From: Tepidimonas taiwanensis
Lineage (GTDB): Bacteria; Pseudomonadota; Gammaproteobacteria; Burkholderiales; Burkholderiaceae_C
Assembly (NCBI RefSeq): GCF_020162115.1
Contig: NZ_CP083911.1
Span: 2,604,001-2,668,000 of the forward strand
DNA length: 64,000 nucleotides
Direction of reading: 5' to 3'
Part shown: positions 1-8,825 of the stretch, in pieces
Layout: every line of letters begins with the position of its first letter
How positions within the stretch are numbered: the first letter of the stretch is position 1
Program-made: the position numbers and the translations under genes
The notes under the pieces: model-generated
Seen by the model: the letters and a program-made list of their open reading frames with translations, nothing else
Database searches by the model: none
Told to the model about the DNA's origin: nothing

Positions 1-1
1 C

Positions 2-223
2 CCGCTCTTCGTCGACCCGGCGCGCCATCAGGGCCTGTTGACGTTCGGCGTCATGGCGGCGACGATCGCCGTGCTGACCCTGGGGTATGGGCTGACGGTC
101 GTGTGGCTGACGCACCGGCTGGCCGAGCGCATGCGCGCCCGTCCCGCCGTCGCCGCCTGGCTCAACCGGGGCGCGGGGGCGCTGTTGCTGGGCTTTGGCG
201 TCAAGCTCGCCCTGTCGCGGTGA
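2..223 (+). CDS. LysE/RhtB-family exporter, C-terminal part (cut by window start)
   Basis: Only the last 73 residues are present; the frame is open from base 2. It begins with PLFVDPARHQG, the segment (P-x-F-V-D-P) that precedes the last membrane helices in LysE/RhtB amino-acid exporters. A hydrophobic segment (TFGVMAATIAVLTLGYGLTV), a basic loop and a final hydrophobic helix ending VKLALSR follow. Such a gene often sits just before parA in Burkholderiales. The substrate cannot be told from this fragment. The gap to parA is 33 nt, so the two may be cotranscribed. Confidence 0.75.
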   Translation, partial: PLFVDPARHQGLLTFGVMAATIAVLTLGYGLTVVWLTHRLAERMRARPAVAAWLNRGAGALLLGFGVKLALSR

Positions 224-256
224 CGGGCGGGCCGAGGCGGAAGAAAGGCGGACGCA

Positions 257-1030
257 ATGGCGGCGCGTGTTTTCTGTGTGGCGAACCAGAAGGGGGGGGT
301 CGGCAAGACGACCACCGCGGTCAACCTTGCGGCGGGTCTGGCGCAGGTGGGCCAGCGCGTGCTGCTGGTGGACCTGGACCCGCAGGGCAACGCGACGATG
401 GGTTCCGGCGTGGACAAGCGTACGCTCCCCGCATCGGTGTACGAAGTGCTGCTCGGCACGGCGGCCGTGCGCGACGCGGTGCAGCGCAGCGCCGCGGCCG
501 GGTACGACGTGCTCGGCGCCAACCGTGAACTGGCCGGCGCCGAGGTCGAGCTGGTGTCGCTGGAGCGCCGCGAGCACCGGCTGCGCGATGCCCTGCGCGC
601 GGTCGCGGCCGATTACGACTTCGTCTTGATCGACTGTCCGCCGTCGCTGAGCCTGCTCACGCTCAACGGCCTGTGCGCGGCGCACGGTGTGATCGTGCCG
701 ATGCAGTGCGAGTACTTCGCGCTGGAAGGGTTGTCCGACCTGGTCAACAGCATCAAGCAGGTGCACGCCAACCTCAACCGAGAGCTGCGTCTGATCGGGC
801 TGCTGCGCGTGATGTTCGACCCGCGCATGACGCTGCAGCAGCAGGTGAGTGACCAGCTCAAGGCGCACTTCGGCGACAAGGTGTTCGACACCGTCATCCC
901 GCGCAACGTCCGGCTGGCGGAGGCGCCGAGCTACGGACTGCCGGGCGTGGTATTTGACCCCGGCTCGCGCGGGGCCAAGGCGTTCGTCGAGTTCGCGCGC
1001 GAGATGGTGGCGCGCGTCGACACCCTGTGA
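257..1030 (+). CDS. parA: Chromosome partitioning ATPase ParA (Soj)
   Basis: 257 aa, the usual length of chromosomal ParA. A deviant Walker A motif, KGGVGKTT, lies at about residues 12-19, followed by the A' segment LLVDLDPQGN (about 37-46) and the Walker B-like FVLIDCPPSL. ParA binds DNA nonspecifically as an ATP dimer and is moved by ParB-parS complexes to segregate the chromosome origin. The ATG at 257 is chosen because the ATPase motif starts 11 residues later. parB follows after 76 nt in the same direction, the standard origin-proximal parAB order, so the replication origin may be near. Confidence 0.96.
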   Translation: MAARVFCVANQKGGVGKTTTAVNLAAGLAQVGQRVLLVDLDPQGNATMGSGVDKRTLPASVYEVLLGTAAVRDAVQRSAAAGYDVLGANRELAGAEVELVSLERREHRLRDALRAVAADYDFVLIDCPPSLSLLTLNGLCAAHGVIVPMQCEYFALEGLSDLVNSIKQVHANLNRELRLIGLLRVMFDPRMTLQQQVSDQLKAHFGDKVFDTVIPRNVRLAEAPSYGLPGVVFDPGSRGAKAFVEFAREMVARVDTL

Positions 1031-1106
1031 AGCGCGAGGCGCGCGTGGGGCGATCCCAGCCGGCTCGCGGGACGAAAAAACAAAAGCGGTTTGCAGGACG
1101 AGATCG

Positions 1107-2087
1107 ATGGTGAGCAAAAAACCCAAAGGCCTCGGGCGCGGGCTCGAGGTGTTGCTGGGCCCCGCCGTGGACGCGGCGCCCGCGGACGACGCACCGCGCA
1201 GCCTGCCGCTGGCGGACCTGGTGCCCGGGGCGTACCAACCGCGCACGCGCATGGACGAGGGCGCGCTGTACGAGCTGGCCGAGAGCATCCGCGCCCAGGG
1301 CGTGATGCAGCCGGTGCTGGTGCGGCGCCTGGCGGACGACGTGGGGGCGCAGCGGCTGGCGGCGTGGCACGCCAGCCCGGCGGGGCAGCCGTTTGCGCCC
1401 GCCGCGCCGCGGGGGGCGCGGCCGGTGTACGAAATCATCGCCGGGGAGCGGCGCTTCCGCGCGGCGCGGCTGGCGGGACTCGACGAGGTGCCGGTGCTGG
1501 TGCGCGAGGTACCGGACGAGGTCGCCGCCGCGATGGCGCTGATCGAGAATATCCAGCGCGAGGATCTGAACCCGCTGGAGGAGGCGCAGGGCCTGCAGCG
1601 CCTGATCAAGGAGTTCGGCCTGACGCACGAGCAGGCGGCGCAGGCCGTGGGGCGCTCGCGCAGCGCGGCGACCAACCTGCTGCGCCTGCTGCAACTGGCC
1701 GAGCCGGTGCAGACGATGCTGATGGCGGGCGACCTGGACATGGGGCATGCGCGCGCGCTGCTGAGCCTGGATCGGGCGACCCAGATCACCGCGGCGCACC
1801 AGATCGCGGCCAAGGGCCTGTCGGTGCGCGAGGCCGAGTCGCTGGTCAAGCGCCTGACGGCCGAGTTCGCCCTGACGCCGCCGCGCCCCAAGGCCGAGAA
1901 GTCGCGCGACGTCCGCCGGGTGGAGGAGGAGCTCGCCGAGCTGCTGGCCGCCGAGGTCGAGGTGCGCGTGAAAAAACGCGTCAAGCGCGGTGGCCGCGTG
2001 TGGGAACAGGGGGAGCTGGCGATCGCCTTTGGCTCGCTGGATGAGCTCAACGGGCTGATCGACCGGCTGCGCGCGCTGCACGGCTGA
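1107..2087 (+). CDS. parB: Chromosome partitioning protein ParB
   Basis: 326 aa. The N-terminus MVSKKPKGLGRGLEVLLG is typical of chromosomal ParB and fixes the ATG at 1107. The CTP-binding/parS-loading motif GERRFRAA lies at about 113-120, and a helix-turn-helix with RSRSAATNLLRLLQL follows. Between the end of the first ParB-domain strand (QPVLVRRL) and YEIIAGERR is an insert of about 30 residues (about 76-107) rich in Ala, Pro and Gly; this is longer than I expect for the family. The stop TGA overlaps the ATG of the next gene by one base, suggesting coupled translation. Confidence 0.96.
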   Translation: MVSKKPKGLGRGLEVLLGPAVDAAPADDAPRSLPLADLVPGAYQPRTRMDEGALYELAESIRAQGVMQPVLVRRLADDVGAQRLAAWHASPAGQPFAPAAPRGARPVYEIIAGERRFRAARLAGLDEVPVLVREVPDEVAAAMALIENIQREDLNPLEEAQGLQRLIKEFGLTHEQAAQAVGRSRSAATNLLRLLQLAEPVQTMLMAGDLDMGHARALLSLDRATQITAAHQIAAKGLSVREAESLVKRLTAEFALTPPRPKAEKSRDVRRVEEELAELLAAEVEVRVKKRVKRGGRVWEQGELAIAFGSLDELNGLIDRLRALHG

Positions 2088-2941
2088 TGCGCGATCGCGC
2101 CCGCTCCCGCGCCCGCCCCGCGTCCGCGGCGGTGGACCGCTGGCCGCTGCCGGCGCTCGCGCTGTGGGTCGTGGCCTGGGCGGGGTTCGTCGCGCTGCGC
2201 GTCGGCCTGCAGCGGCCGGTGGCCGAGGCGTTTGGCATCCCGGCGCTGCTCGCGCTGGTGTGGGCGCTGCGCCGCGGCACCACGCCGATGCGGCGCATGG
2301 TGATGGCGTTGGGGTTTCCGCTGTCGTGGGTGCTCGCCGCCGGGATGGTGCCGCTGCCGCCGGCGTGGGTGTGGGCGGTGCTGCTGGCGCTGGCGCTGGC
2401 GATGTACCCGTGGCGCACGTGGCGCGACGCGCCGCTGTACCCGACGCCGCCCGGCGCGCTCGATGGCCTGCGCGAGGCGGTGTGGCTGCCGCCCGTGGCG
2501 CGCGTGCTCGACGCCGGCTGCGGTGCCGGTGATGGGTTGCGGGCGCTGGAACGGGCGTATCCGGATGCGCGGCTCGACGGCGTCGAGCGTTCGTGGCCCT
2601 TCGCGTGGCTGGCGCGGCTGCGCGCGCCGGTGGGCGCGCGCGTGTGGCGGGGGGACATGTGGACGCTGGATTGGTCGGGCTACGACCTCGTGTACCTGTT
2701 CCAGCGGCCCGAGACGATGCCGCGCGCGGCAGAAAAGGCCGCGCGCGAGCTGCGCCCCGGGGCCTGGCTGGTGAGCCTGGAGTTCGACGTGCCCGGCTGG
2801 ACCCCGACGGTGTGCTGGCACTGTCCGGACGGCCGGCCGGTGTGGGCCTACCGTGCGCCGTTGGCGGCGCCCCCCGGGCACTCATCGGCCAGCCAGCGCG
2901 CCAGCACCGCCGCCGCCGGTTCGGGCAGGCCGTGCAGGTAG
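2087..2941 (+). CDS. Membrane-associated class I SAM-dependent methyltransferase
   Basis: 284 aa. Two to three hydrophobic segments at about residues 20-110 precede a Rossmann methyltransferase domain with motif I VLDAGCGAGDG (about 142-152) and the acidic end of strand 2 (LDGVERS). The acceptor substrate is unknown. The start overlaps the parB stop. The 3' end is odd: the last 94 nt lie opposite the end of the convergent PAS-GGDEF-EAL gene, and the residues after VWAYR read as low-complexity Ala/Ser/Pro. This looks like a C-terminal extension after loss of an original stop. Fold confidence is high, function low. Confidence 0.8.
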   Translation: MRDRARSRARPASAAVDRWPLPALALWVVAWAGFVALRVGLQRPVAEAFGIPALLALVWALRRGTTPMRRMVMALGFPLSWVLAAGMVPLPPAWVWAVLLALALAMYPWRTWRDAPLYPTPPGALDGLREAVWLPPVARVLDAGCGAGDGLRALERAYPDARLDGVERSWPFAWLARLRAPVGARVWRGDMWTLDWSGYDLVYLFQRPETMPRAAEKAARELRPGAWLVSLEFDVPGWTPTVCWHCPDGRPVWAYRAPLAAPPGHSSASQRASTAAAGSGRPCR

Positions 2942-5900
2942 CCCTGCTGCAGCACATGGGGCCAGCGCGCGAAGTACGCCGCGTGCTCGGGCGTTTCCAC
3001 CCCCTCGGCCACGACGCGCAGCCGCAGCCGCTCCGCCACCGCGATGATCGCCTCCACCAGCGCGGCGGAGCCCGCGTCGCGGGGGGCGTCCTGCACGAAG
3101 CTGCGGTCGATCTTGATTTCGTGGATGGGCAGCCGCCGCAGGTACGACAGCGACGAATAGCCGGTTCCGAAATCGTCGATCGAGAACCGAACCCCCTCGC
3201 TGGTGAGCGCGCGCATGCGTTCCACGACCGCGTCGACGTCGTCGACGACGACGCCTTCGGTCACCTCGAGCACGAGGTCGGCCGGTTCGGCGCCGTGCCG
3301 GCGCAGGGCGGTGAGCACCTCGTCGACGAAATGCGGGCGGTGGAACTGCCGGGGGCTGACGTTGACCGCGATGGGCAGCCGGCAGCCCGCGCGCGCCAGC
3401 CGGCCCAGCTCGGCGCAGGTGGCCTCGAGCACCCAAGCCCCGAGCGGTGCGATGAGGTCGCAGTCCTCCGCCACCGGGACGAATGCGGCCGGCGGCACGA
3501 GCCCCTGCGTCGGGTGTTGCCAGCGCACCAGCGCCTCGGCCGCGCGCCAGCGTCCGGTCGCATCGGTCTGGGGTTGCAGGTACAGGCGCAGCTCCTGTGC
3601 CCCCAGCGCGCGCCGCAGCGCCTGTTCGATGGCAAAGCGCTGCGCCACGGTCGCACCCATCGCCTCGTCGAAAAAGACGCTCTGCCGGCCCCCCATTTCC
3701 TTGGCGCGCCGCAGCGCCGTGTCGGCACGCCGCAAGACGTTGAGCGGGCTCTCGTCCGCGCCGTGCGGCAGCACGGCGATGCCGATGCTGACGGTGATGT
3801 TGACGCGCCGGTCACTGCCGTCGCCGGCGTCGAACGGCGCAGCCAACGCAGCGTGGATCGCTTCCGCGAGCCGCTGCGCCTCCTGCGAGGCGCTGAGCAC
3901 GTCGCCCGTCGAGGCCTGGGTCAACAGCGCAAACTCGTCGCCGCCCAGCCGCGCCAGCAGCGCCACGGGGGGCAGGTCTTGCTGCAGACGCTGCGCCAAC
4001 TGGCGCAGCAGCGCGTCGCCGCTGGCGTGGCCCAGCGCTTCGTTGAAGGTCTTGAAGCGGTCGATGTTGAGCAGCAGCAGCGCACGATGCCGCCGGTGCA
4101 GCCGGTCGCCCTGCAGGGCGTTGGCGATCACTTGCAGCGTGCGCGCCCGGTTCGGCAGCCCCGTGAGCGGATCGAACCAGGCCAGCTGGTACGCCTTGGC
4201 CTCGGCGTCGCGCTGGGCGGAGATGTCGAGCTGCACCGAGACGTAGTGCGTGATCTGCCCGTGCGGGTCGAGCACCGGGGCGATCGTGACCGCCTGCAGG
4301 TACTCGCTGCCGTCCGGGCGGCGGTTGATCACCTCGCCGCTCCACGGGCGGCCGTCGCGCAGGAGCCGCCACGCCTGCCGCCACGTCGACGCCGGCACGC
4401 GCCCCGATGACAGCATGCGGGGATTGCGTCCCTGAACCTGCGCCAGGCGGTAGCCGCTGATGCGCTCGAACGCCGGGTTGACATATTCGATGTGGCCCTC
4501 GGCGTCCGTGATGACGACGGCGGCCGGGCTTTGTTCGATGGCCTGGGTCAGGCGGCGGATCTGGGCCTCGGCCTCGCGCCGGGCCGTGAGGTCGCGCGTG
4601 ACGCCCTGCAGGCGCACGGGCTGGCCCTGCGCGTCGAGCACGAGCGAGGACACGGTTTCGCTGACCACCGCTCGGCCGTCCGCGTGCTGCAGCACGAGCT
4701 CGGTGGTCTCGGTCATCGCCGACGCCTCGCCACGCGCCAGCTCGGCGAGGCGCTCGGGCAAGCGCTGGCGCACGTGGGCGCGGGCGGCGGGGGTCAGCAC
4801 GTCGTCGAACGGCCGGCCCACCAGCGCCTGCGGCGGCAGCCCGAGCAGCCGCTGCACCGACGGGCTGACGTATTCGAAGCGGTCGTGCGCGAGGTCGTAG
4901 AGCCACACCACGTCCGCGCCGTGCTCGGCGAGCAGGCGGTAGCGTGCCTCGCTGTCGGCCAGGCGCGCGTAGACCGCCTGCAGCTCCGCGGCGCGGGCCC
5001 GGCTCTGGATCAGGCGCGCGCGCTGGTCGAAGAGCAGGGCGCCGACGATCATCGCGAACAGCGCCAGCAGCGCCGCGAGCAGGCTCGCGCCGGCGCCGAG
5101 CAGGGCCTGGTCGAGCACGTGCGCGCGTGGCAGCATCACGAGCAGCCACCAGTCGGTCCCCGCCACCGGCTGGCCCACGGCCCACACCGGGGTCGACAGC
5201 CGGTCTTCACCGGCGATCGCGACGCCGGCCGGCGCTTCGCCGCGCAGCAGGCGCGCGGCGGGGTGCCGGGGGTGATCCGCGGGCAGGCTGGGGTCGCGCC
5301 CCTGCGCCGTCGGGCCGTCGAGAAACCACACCTGCTCGCCCTCGCGCCGGGCCAACATCACCGATTCGGGGTACGGTGCGGCCGGATCGCTGGCCTGCAG
5401 CGCGGCCAGGCGCTCCGGTGCGGCGATGAACAGCGCCACCGCGCCCGTCTCGGCGGTGTCGGTCAGCGCGGCGGCGTAGAGCCACTGCCAGCCGTGGCCG
5501 TCGTGCCAGACGCGGGTTGCCACTGGTACGCCGGCCAGTGCCGCCTCGACCGCCGCCCGCACGTTGGGAGAGGCGGTGGTCGCGTCGCCGCCGTCGGCCC
5601 AGATTGCGCGCCCCTGCGCATCCAGCACGCCGGCGTTGCGGTAGCGGCCCGAGCGCAGCACCAGCGTCAGGCGGTGGCGCAGCGTGGCTTCGGTGTCGGT
5701 CGACGGCGTCTGGCGCCACGCGGTCCAGCCGTCACGCAGCGGCCGCGTCTGCGTAAACAGCCGCAGGTCGTCGAGCCGTTCGCGGTGCCAGTCGGCCAGT
5801 TGTTCGGCCTTGGCGCGGGCGGAGACCTGCAGCTGCCGTTCCACCGCGCGCTGTGCCAGCTCGTACCGCTGGGCCTGCGTCAGGGCCGTCAGGCCGACGA

Positions 5901-6237
5901 TGGTCACGGCCAGCAGCGCCAGGGCCCAGCGGGGCACGATGCGCGGCGCCGACCCCGCGGGGGGCGGCGGCAGTGTGTCGGCCTCGCCCCCATCGCCGCC
6001 ATCGGCCCAGCGGTACAGCAGCCCGTACAGCAGGACCGCCGTGACGCCGACGAACAACCAGCCCTTGACGGTGCCGATGCGCTCGCGCAGCGGACCCGCC
6101 GGCAGCGCCCAGGCGAGCAGCGCGTCCGAGACGGTGATCCACAGCGCCGCGACCGTCGCGTACAGCATCACGAGCAGCAGCGCCCGCCGGTGGCGGCGGG
6201 CGGCGCCAGCGGAGGGGTGGGGCTCGGAAGTCGCCAT
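2848..6237 (-). CDS. Membrane sensor with two PAS, GGDEF and EAL domains (c-di-GMP turnover)
   Basis: 1129 aa. Order: two hydrophobic segments near the N-terminus (about 20-43 and 58-80), a third at about 105-120, a periplasmic sensor region of about 250 residues, a fourth membrane helix near 375-400, then PAS (SEARYRLLAEHGADVVWLYD), a second PAS (IEQSPAAVVITDAEGHIEYV), GGDEF with intact GGDEF near residue 765, and EAL with AEALVRW near 899 and DDFGTGYSSL near 1019. Both catalytic signatures look intact, so it may make or degrade cyclic di-GMP. In the EVTES-type EAL motif the Ser is Gly (EVTEG). It is convergent with the methyltransferase gene and overlaps it by 94 nt. Confidence 0.93.
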   Translation of the reverse strand: MATSEPHPSAGAARRHRRALLLVMLYATVAALWITVSDALLAWALPAGPLRERIGTVKGWLFVGVTAVLLYGLLYRWADGGDGGEADTLPPPPAGSAPRIVPRWALALLAVTIVGLTALTQAQRYELAQRAVERQLQVSARAKAEQLADWHRERLDDLRLFTQTRPLRDGWTAWRQTPSTDTEATLRHRLTLVLRSGRYRNAGVLDAQGRAIWADGGDATTASPNVRAAVEAALAGVPVATRVWHDGHGWQWLYAAALTDTAETGAVALFIAAPERLAALQASDPAAPYPESVMLARREGEQVWFLDGPTAQGRDPSLPADHPRHPAARLLRGEAPAGVAIAGEDRLSTPVWAVGQPVAGTDWWLLVMLPRAHVLDQALLGAGASLLAALLALFAMIVGALLFDQRARLIQSRARAAELQAVYARLADSEARYRLLAEHGADVVWLYDLAHDRFEYVSPSVQRLLGLPPQALVGRPFDDVLTPAARAHVRQRLPERLAELARGEASAMTETTELVLQHADGRAVVSETVSSLVLDAQGQPVRLQGVTRDLTARREAEAQIRRLTQAIEQSPAAVVITDAEGHIEYVNPAFERISGYRLAQVQGRNPRMLSSGRVPASTWRQAWRLLRDGRPWSGEVINRRPDGSEYLQAVTIAPVLDPHGQITHYVSVQLDISAQRDAEAKAYQLAWFDPLTGLPNRARTLQVIANALQGDRLHRRHRALLLLNIDRFKTFNEALGHASGDALLRQLAQRLQQDLPPVALLARLGGDEFALLTQASTGDVLSASQEAQRLAEAIHAALAAPFDAGDGSDRRVNITVSIGIAVLPHGADESPLNVLRRADTALRRAKEMGGRQSVFFDEAMGATVAQRFAIEQALRRALGAQELRLYLQPQTDATGRWRAAEALVRWQHPTQGLVPPAAFVPVAEDCDLIAPLGAWVLEATCAELGRLARAGCRLPIAVNVSPRQFHRPHFVDEVLTALRRHGAEPADLVLEVTEGVVVDDVDAVVERMRALTSEGVRFSIDDFGTGYSSLSYLRRLPIHEIKIDRSFVQDAPRDAGSAALVEAIIAVAERLRLRVVAEGVETPEHAAYFARWPHVLQQGYLHGLPEPAAAVLARWLADECPGGAANGAR

Positions 6238-6253
6238 CGCGCCGCGCCGCCGG

Positions 6254-7678
6254 TCAGCCCAACAGCACCTTGCCCGGATTGAGGATGTCGTGCGGGTCGA
6301 GCGCCGCCTTGATCGCGCGCATCAGCGCAAGCGCCCCGTCGCCGACCTCGGCGCGCAAGAAGCCCATCTTGTGCAGCCCCACGCCGTGCTCACCGGTGCA
6401 GGTGCCGCCGCTGGCCAGCGCCCGCGCGACCAGCGCGTGGTTGAGCCGCTCGGCGGTGGCGCGTTCGGTGTCGTCGTTCGGGTCGATCAAATAGCCCATG
6501 TGGAAGTTGCCGTCGCCGACGTGCCCGACGAGGAAGTACGGGATGCCGGCGGCGTCCGCTTCCGCCACCGCGGCGAGCACGTTGTCGGCCAGCTGGCTGA
6601 TCGGCACGCAGGCGTCGGTCGTGATGACGCGGCAGCCGGGGCGGCTCTGCACGCCGGCAAAGTACGCGTTGTGGCGCGCCGTCCACAGGCGCGTGCGCTC
6701 TTCCGGGGTCGTGGCCCATTCGAAGGCGCGGCCGCCGTGCTCGTCGGCGATGGCCTGCACCGCTTCGGCCTGTTCCTGCACGCTGGCGGGCGAGCCGTGG
6801 AACTCCATCAACAGCATCGGCTCCTCGCGCAACGTGAGCTTGCTGTGCGCGTTGACCGCGCGCACCGTGCGCGCGTCCAGCAGCTCGCAGCGCGCGATCG
6901 GGCTGCCCATCTGGATGATGGCGATCGTCGTGCGTACCGCCGCGCCGACGTCCGGGAAGGAGCAGATCGCGGCCGAGACCGCCTCCGGCAGCGGGTACAG
7001 CCGCACGGTGATTTCGGTAAAGACGCCCAGCGTCCCCTCGCTGCCGACGAACAGGCGCGTCAGGTCATAGCCGGCGCTGCTCTTGCGCGCGCGGGTGCCG
7101 GTGCGGATCACCTCGCCGCTGGCGGTGACGACCTCCAGCGCCAGGACGTTGTCGCGCATCGTGCCGTAGCGCACGGCGTTGGTGCCGCTGGCGCGCGTGG
7201 CGGCCATGCCGCCGATCGTGGCGTCCGCCCCCGGGTCGATCGGGAAAAACAAGCCCAGATGGCGGATCGCCTCGTTGAGCTGCTTGCGCGTCACGCCCGG
7301 CTGCACGGTGGCGGTCAGATCCTCCGGCTGGATGGCCAGCACCTGGTTCATGCGGCTGACATCCAGGCTGATGCCTCCCTGCACGGCGAGCAGGTGGCCC
7401 TCCAGCGACGAGCCGACGCCGAATGGGATCACCGGCACGCGCCATTGCGCCGCGATGCGCACCGCGTCGGCGACGTCGGCGGTGGACTCCGCATAGACCA
7501 CCGCCGCCGGGGGCGGGATGTGCGTGTAGGCCGATTCATCGCGGCCGTGCTGCTCGCGCACGGCCAGCGCGGTGGTGCAGCGCGCGCCAAAGCGCGCCTG
7601 CAGCGCCTCCAACGCCGCCGGGGGCAGGGGGCGTTCGCGCACGGCGGGCAGCGCCGGGGTGGGCGGGGGGGCGTTCAT
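6254..7678 (-). CDS. FAD-binding oxidase of the GlcD / D-lactate dehydrogenase (cytochrome) family
   Basis: 474 aa from the ATG at 7678, preferred because GAGGAG lies a few bases upstream; an upstream start would add 20 residues without such a site. The PCMH-type FAD-binding half is recognisable (VIPFGVGSSLEGHLLAVQGG, then DPGADATIGGMAATRASGTN). The C-terminal cap has VGHVGDGNFHMGYL and GEHGVGLHKMGFL, the catalytic/FAD signature of GlcD and Dld. It should oxidise a D-2-hydroxy acid such as D-lactate or glycolate. No GlcE or GlcF partner is adjacent, which favours a single-subunit D-lactate dehydrogenase. It lies 16 nt downstream of no other minus-strand gene and directly before the EAL protein. 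Confidence 0.9.
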   Translation of the reverse strand: MNAPPPTPALPAVRERPLPPAALEALQARFGARCTTALAVREQHGRDESAYTHIPPPAAVVYAESTADVADAVRIAAQWRVPVIPFGVGSSLEGHLLAVQGGISLDVSRMNQVLAIQPEDLTATVQPGVTRKQLNEAIRHLGLFFPIDPGADATIGGMAATRASGTNAVRYGTMRDNVLALEVVTASGEVIRTGTRARKSSAGYDLTRLFVGSEGTLGVFTEITVRLYPLPEAVSAAICSFPDVGAAVRTTIAIIQMGSPIARCELLDARTVRAVNAHSKLTLREEPMLLMEFHGSPASVQEQAEAVQAIADEHGGRAFEWATTPEERTRLWTARHNAYFAGVQSRPGCRVITTDACVPISQLADNVLAAVAEADAAGIPYFLVGHVGDGNFHMGYLIDPNDDTERATAERLNHALVARALASGGTCTGEHGVGLHKMGFLRAEVGDGALALMRAIKAALDPHDILNPGKVLLG

Positions 7679-7727
7679 GGGGTCTCCTCGGTCGGTGGGC
7701 GCGCACTCACGCGGGGGGTGCCGATAT

Positions 7728-7819
7728 TGATCCGGCACGAAGATGAGTCACCTTTCCCGCAGCGTTCTGTGCTTGCGAGGAAAGCCGGGGACTCAAGACA
7801 AAACCGCGCCAGCGCAATA
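7728..7819 (+). repeat. 92-bp intergenic element, copy A
   Basis: This stretch matches 34685-34776 (minus strand) without gaps at 76 of 92 positions by hand count. It opens with TGATCCGGCACGAAG and closes with ACTCAAGACAAAACCG-C-GCCAGCGCAATA; the middle carries CCCGCAGC and GCTTG. It ends 45 nt before the cobalamin adenosyltransferase ATG and reads in the same direction. The other copy sits similarly before argS. No coding frame explains it. It may be a conserved leader RNA, a promoter-containing element or a small dispersed repeat. Confidence 0.75.
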
Positions 7820-7864
7820 ATGCCGGGATTATCGGCTTGGACCTCCCGTCGAAGGACAGATTCC

Positions 7865-8428
7865 ATGGGCAACCGACTCACGCAAATCGCCACCCGCACC
7901 GGGGACGGCGGCACCACGGGGCTGGGCAACAACCAGCGCGTCAGCAAAAACAGCCTGCGCGTGCACGCGATGGGGGACGTGGACGAACTCAACTCCCACA
8001 TCGGGCTGTTGCTGTGCGAACCGATGCCGGACGACGTGCGCGATGTGCTGGTCGAGATCCAGCACCAGCTCTTCAACCTGGGGGGGGAGCTGAGCATTCC
8101 GGGTTACGAGCTGCTCAAACCCGACGCGGTGCTGGCGCTGGACGAGGCGCTGGCGCACTACAACGCGCGGCTGCCGCGCTTGCAGGAATTCATCCTGCCG
8201 GCGGGTACGCGCGCCGCGGCGCTGGCGCACGTGTGCCGCACGGTTGCGCGGCGCGCCGAGCGCAGCGTGGTGGCGCTGGGCAACGAGGAAGCGATCCACG
8301 ACGCCCCGCGCCAGTACCTGAACCGCCTGAGCGACCTGCTGTTCGTGCTGGCGCGCGTGCTCAACCGGATGGATGGCGGCGACGACGTGTACTGGAGGAG
8401 CGAGCGACTGCAGCGGGGCGAGGCATGA
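7865..8428 (+). CDS. ATP:cob(I)alamin adenosyltransferase (PduO/MMAB type)
   Basis: 187 aa. It adds the 5'-deoxyadenosyl group of ATP to cob(I)alamin to make adenosylcobalamin. The signature order is present: TRTGDGGTTGL at the N-terminus (ATP-binding loop), HAMGDVDELNSHIG, FILPAGTRAAALAHVCRTVA with the RRAER helix, and YLNRLSDLLFVLARV near the end. The ATG at 7865 begins MGNRLTQIATRTGDGG, the usual start of the family, and is preceded by an AAGGA-like site. No other cobalamin gene is adjacent, and the leader does not resemble a B12 riboswitch. Confidence 0.94.
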   Translation: MGNRLTQIATRTGDGGTTGLGNNQRVSKNSLRVHAMGDVDELNSHIGLLLCEPMPDDVRDVLVEIQHQLFNLGGELSIPGYELLKPDAVLALDEALAHYNARLPRLQEFILPAGTRAAALAHVCRTVARRAERSVVALGNEEAIHDAPRQYLNRLSDLLFVLARVLNRMDGGDDVYWRSERLQRGEA

Positions 8429-8825
8429 AGCCGCCGCCACCGCCCGCATGGCCTCATCCGCCAGTGCCGCGCGCACTTACGGCCTGACGATGCCGGTTGT
8501 ATTTCCGGTGAAGCATGGCCGAAACGGCATTACATGCGCGGGCGACAGCGTGGTGGGGCGCGCGCGGCAGGGGTGATCCTGTCCCTTCTGTGTCGGTCGT
8601 GATGGGGCGCGCGGATCTTGGTGTATCCACCTGGTTATCGCCAGGTGTCGTGTCAGCCTTTTTCCGACAAACCCCTGCTGGGGTGCCGACAGGCCGAACA
8701 GACACCTTCCGATTCAAGTCGAGCAGGGCGGTTTTCACAATCCTTTTCAACGAACCGACGTTTGGCGGGCTGTGCTAAACCCCAGTGGCCCCAGGCGTCG
8801 GAGACCGTCGAGAAGGAGTGAAGCC
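8429..8825. promoter_or_regulatory. 397-bp flhDC upstream region with inverted repeat
   Basis: No gene is convincing here. A perfect hairpin/operator-like repeat, CACCTGG (8628-8634) and CCAGGTG (8641-8647) with a 6-nt spacer, lies about 180 bp before flhD. A CCCC-TGCT-GGGG repeat follows downstream. AT-rich runs near 8710-8760 are the likeliest promoter area, but I see no clear -35/-10 pair. A GAGAAGGAG ribosome-binding site precedes the flhD ATG. A long control region is expected for the flagellar master operon. Confidence 0.5.

Noticed and set aside
894..2957. 687-aa minus-strand ORF opposite parB and the methyltransferase gene
   Set aside because: It is rich in Arg/Ala/Pro with no domain and lies fully antisense to well-supported genes; long shadow frames are expected at this GC.
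7728..7864. Cobalamin riboswitch upstream of the adenosyltransferase gene
   Set aside because: The B12-box (GCCACTG-type) and the long conserved core are absent; the stretch instead matches a second locus upstream of argS.
8454..8750. 98-aa minus-strand ORF in the flhD upstream region
   Set aside because: No ribosome-binding site or recognisable domain, and the region is better explained as control DNA.
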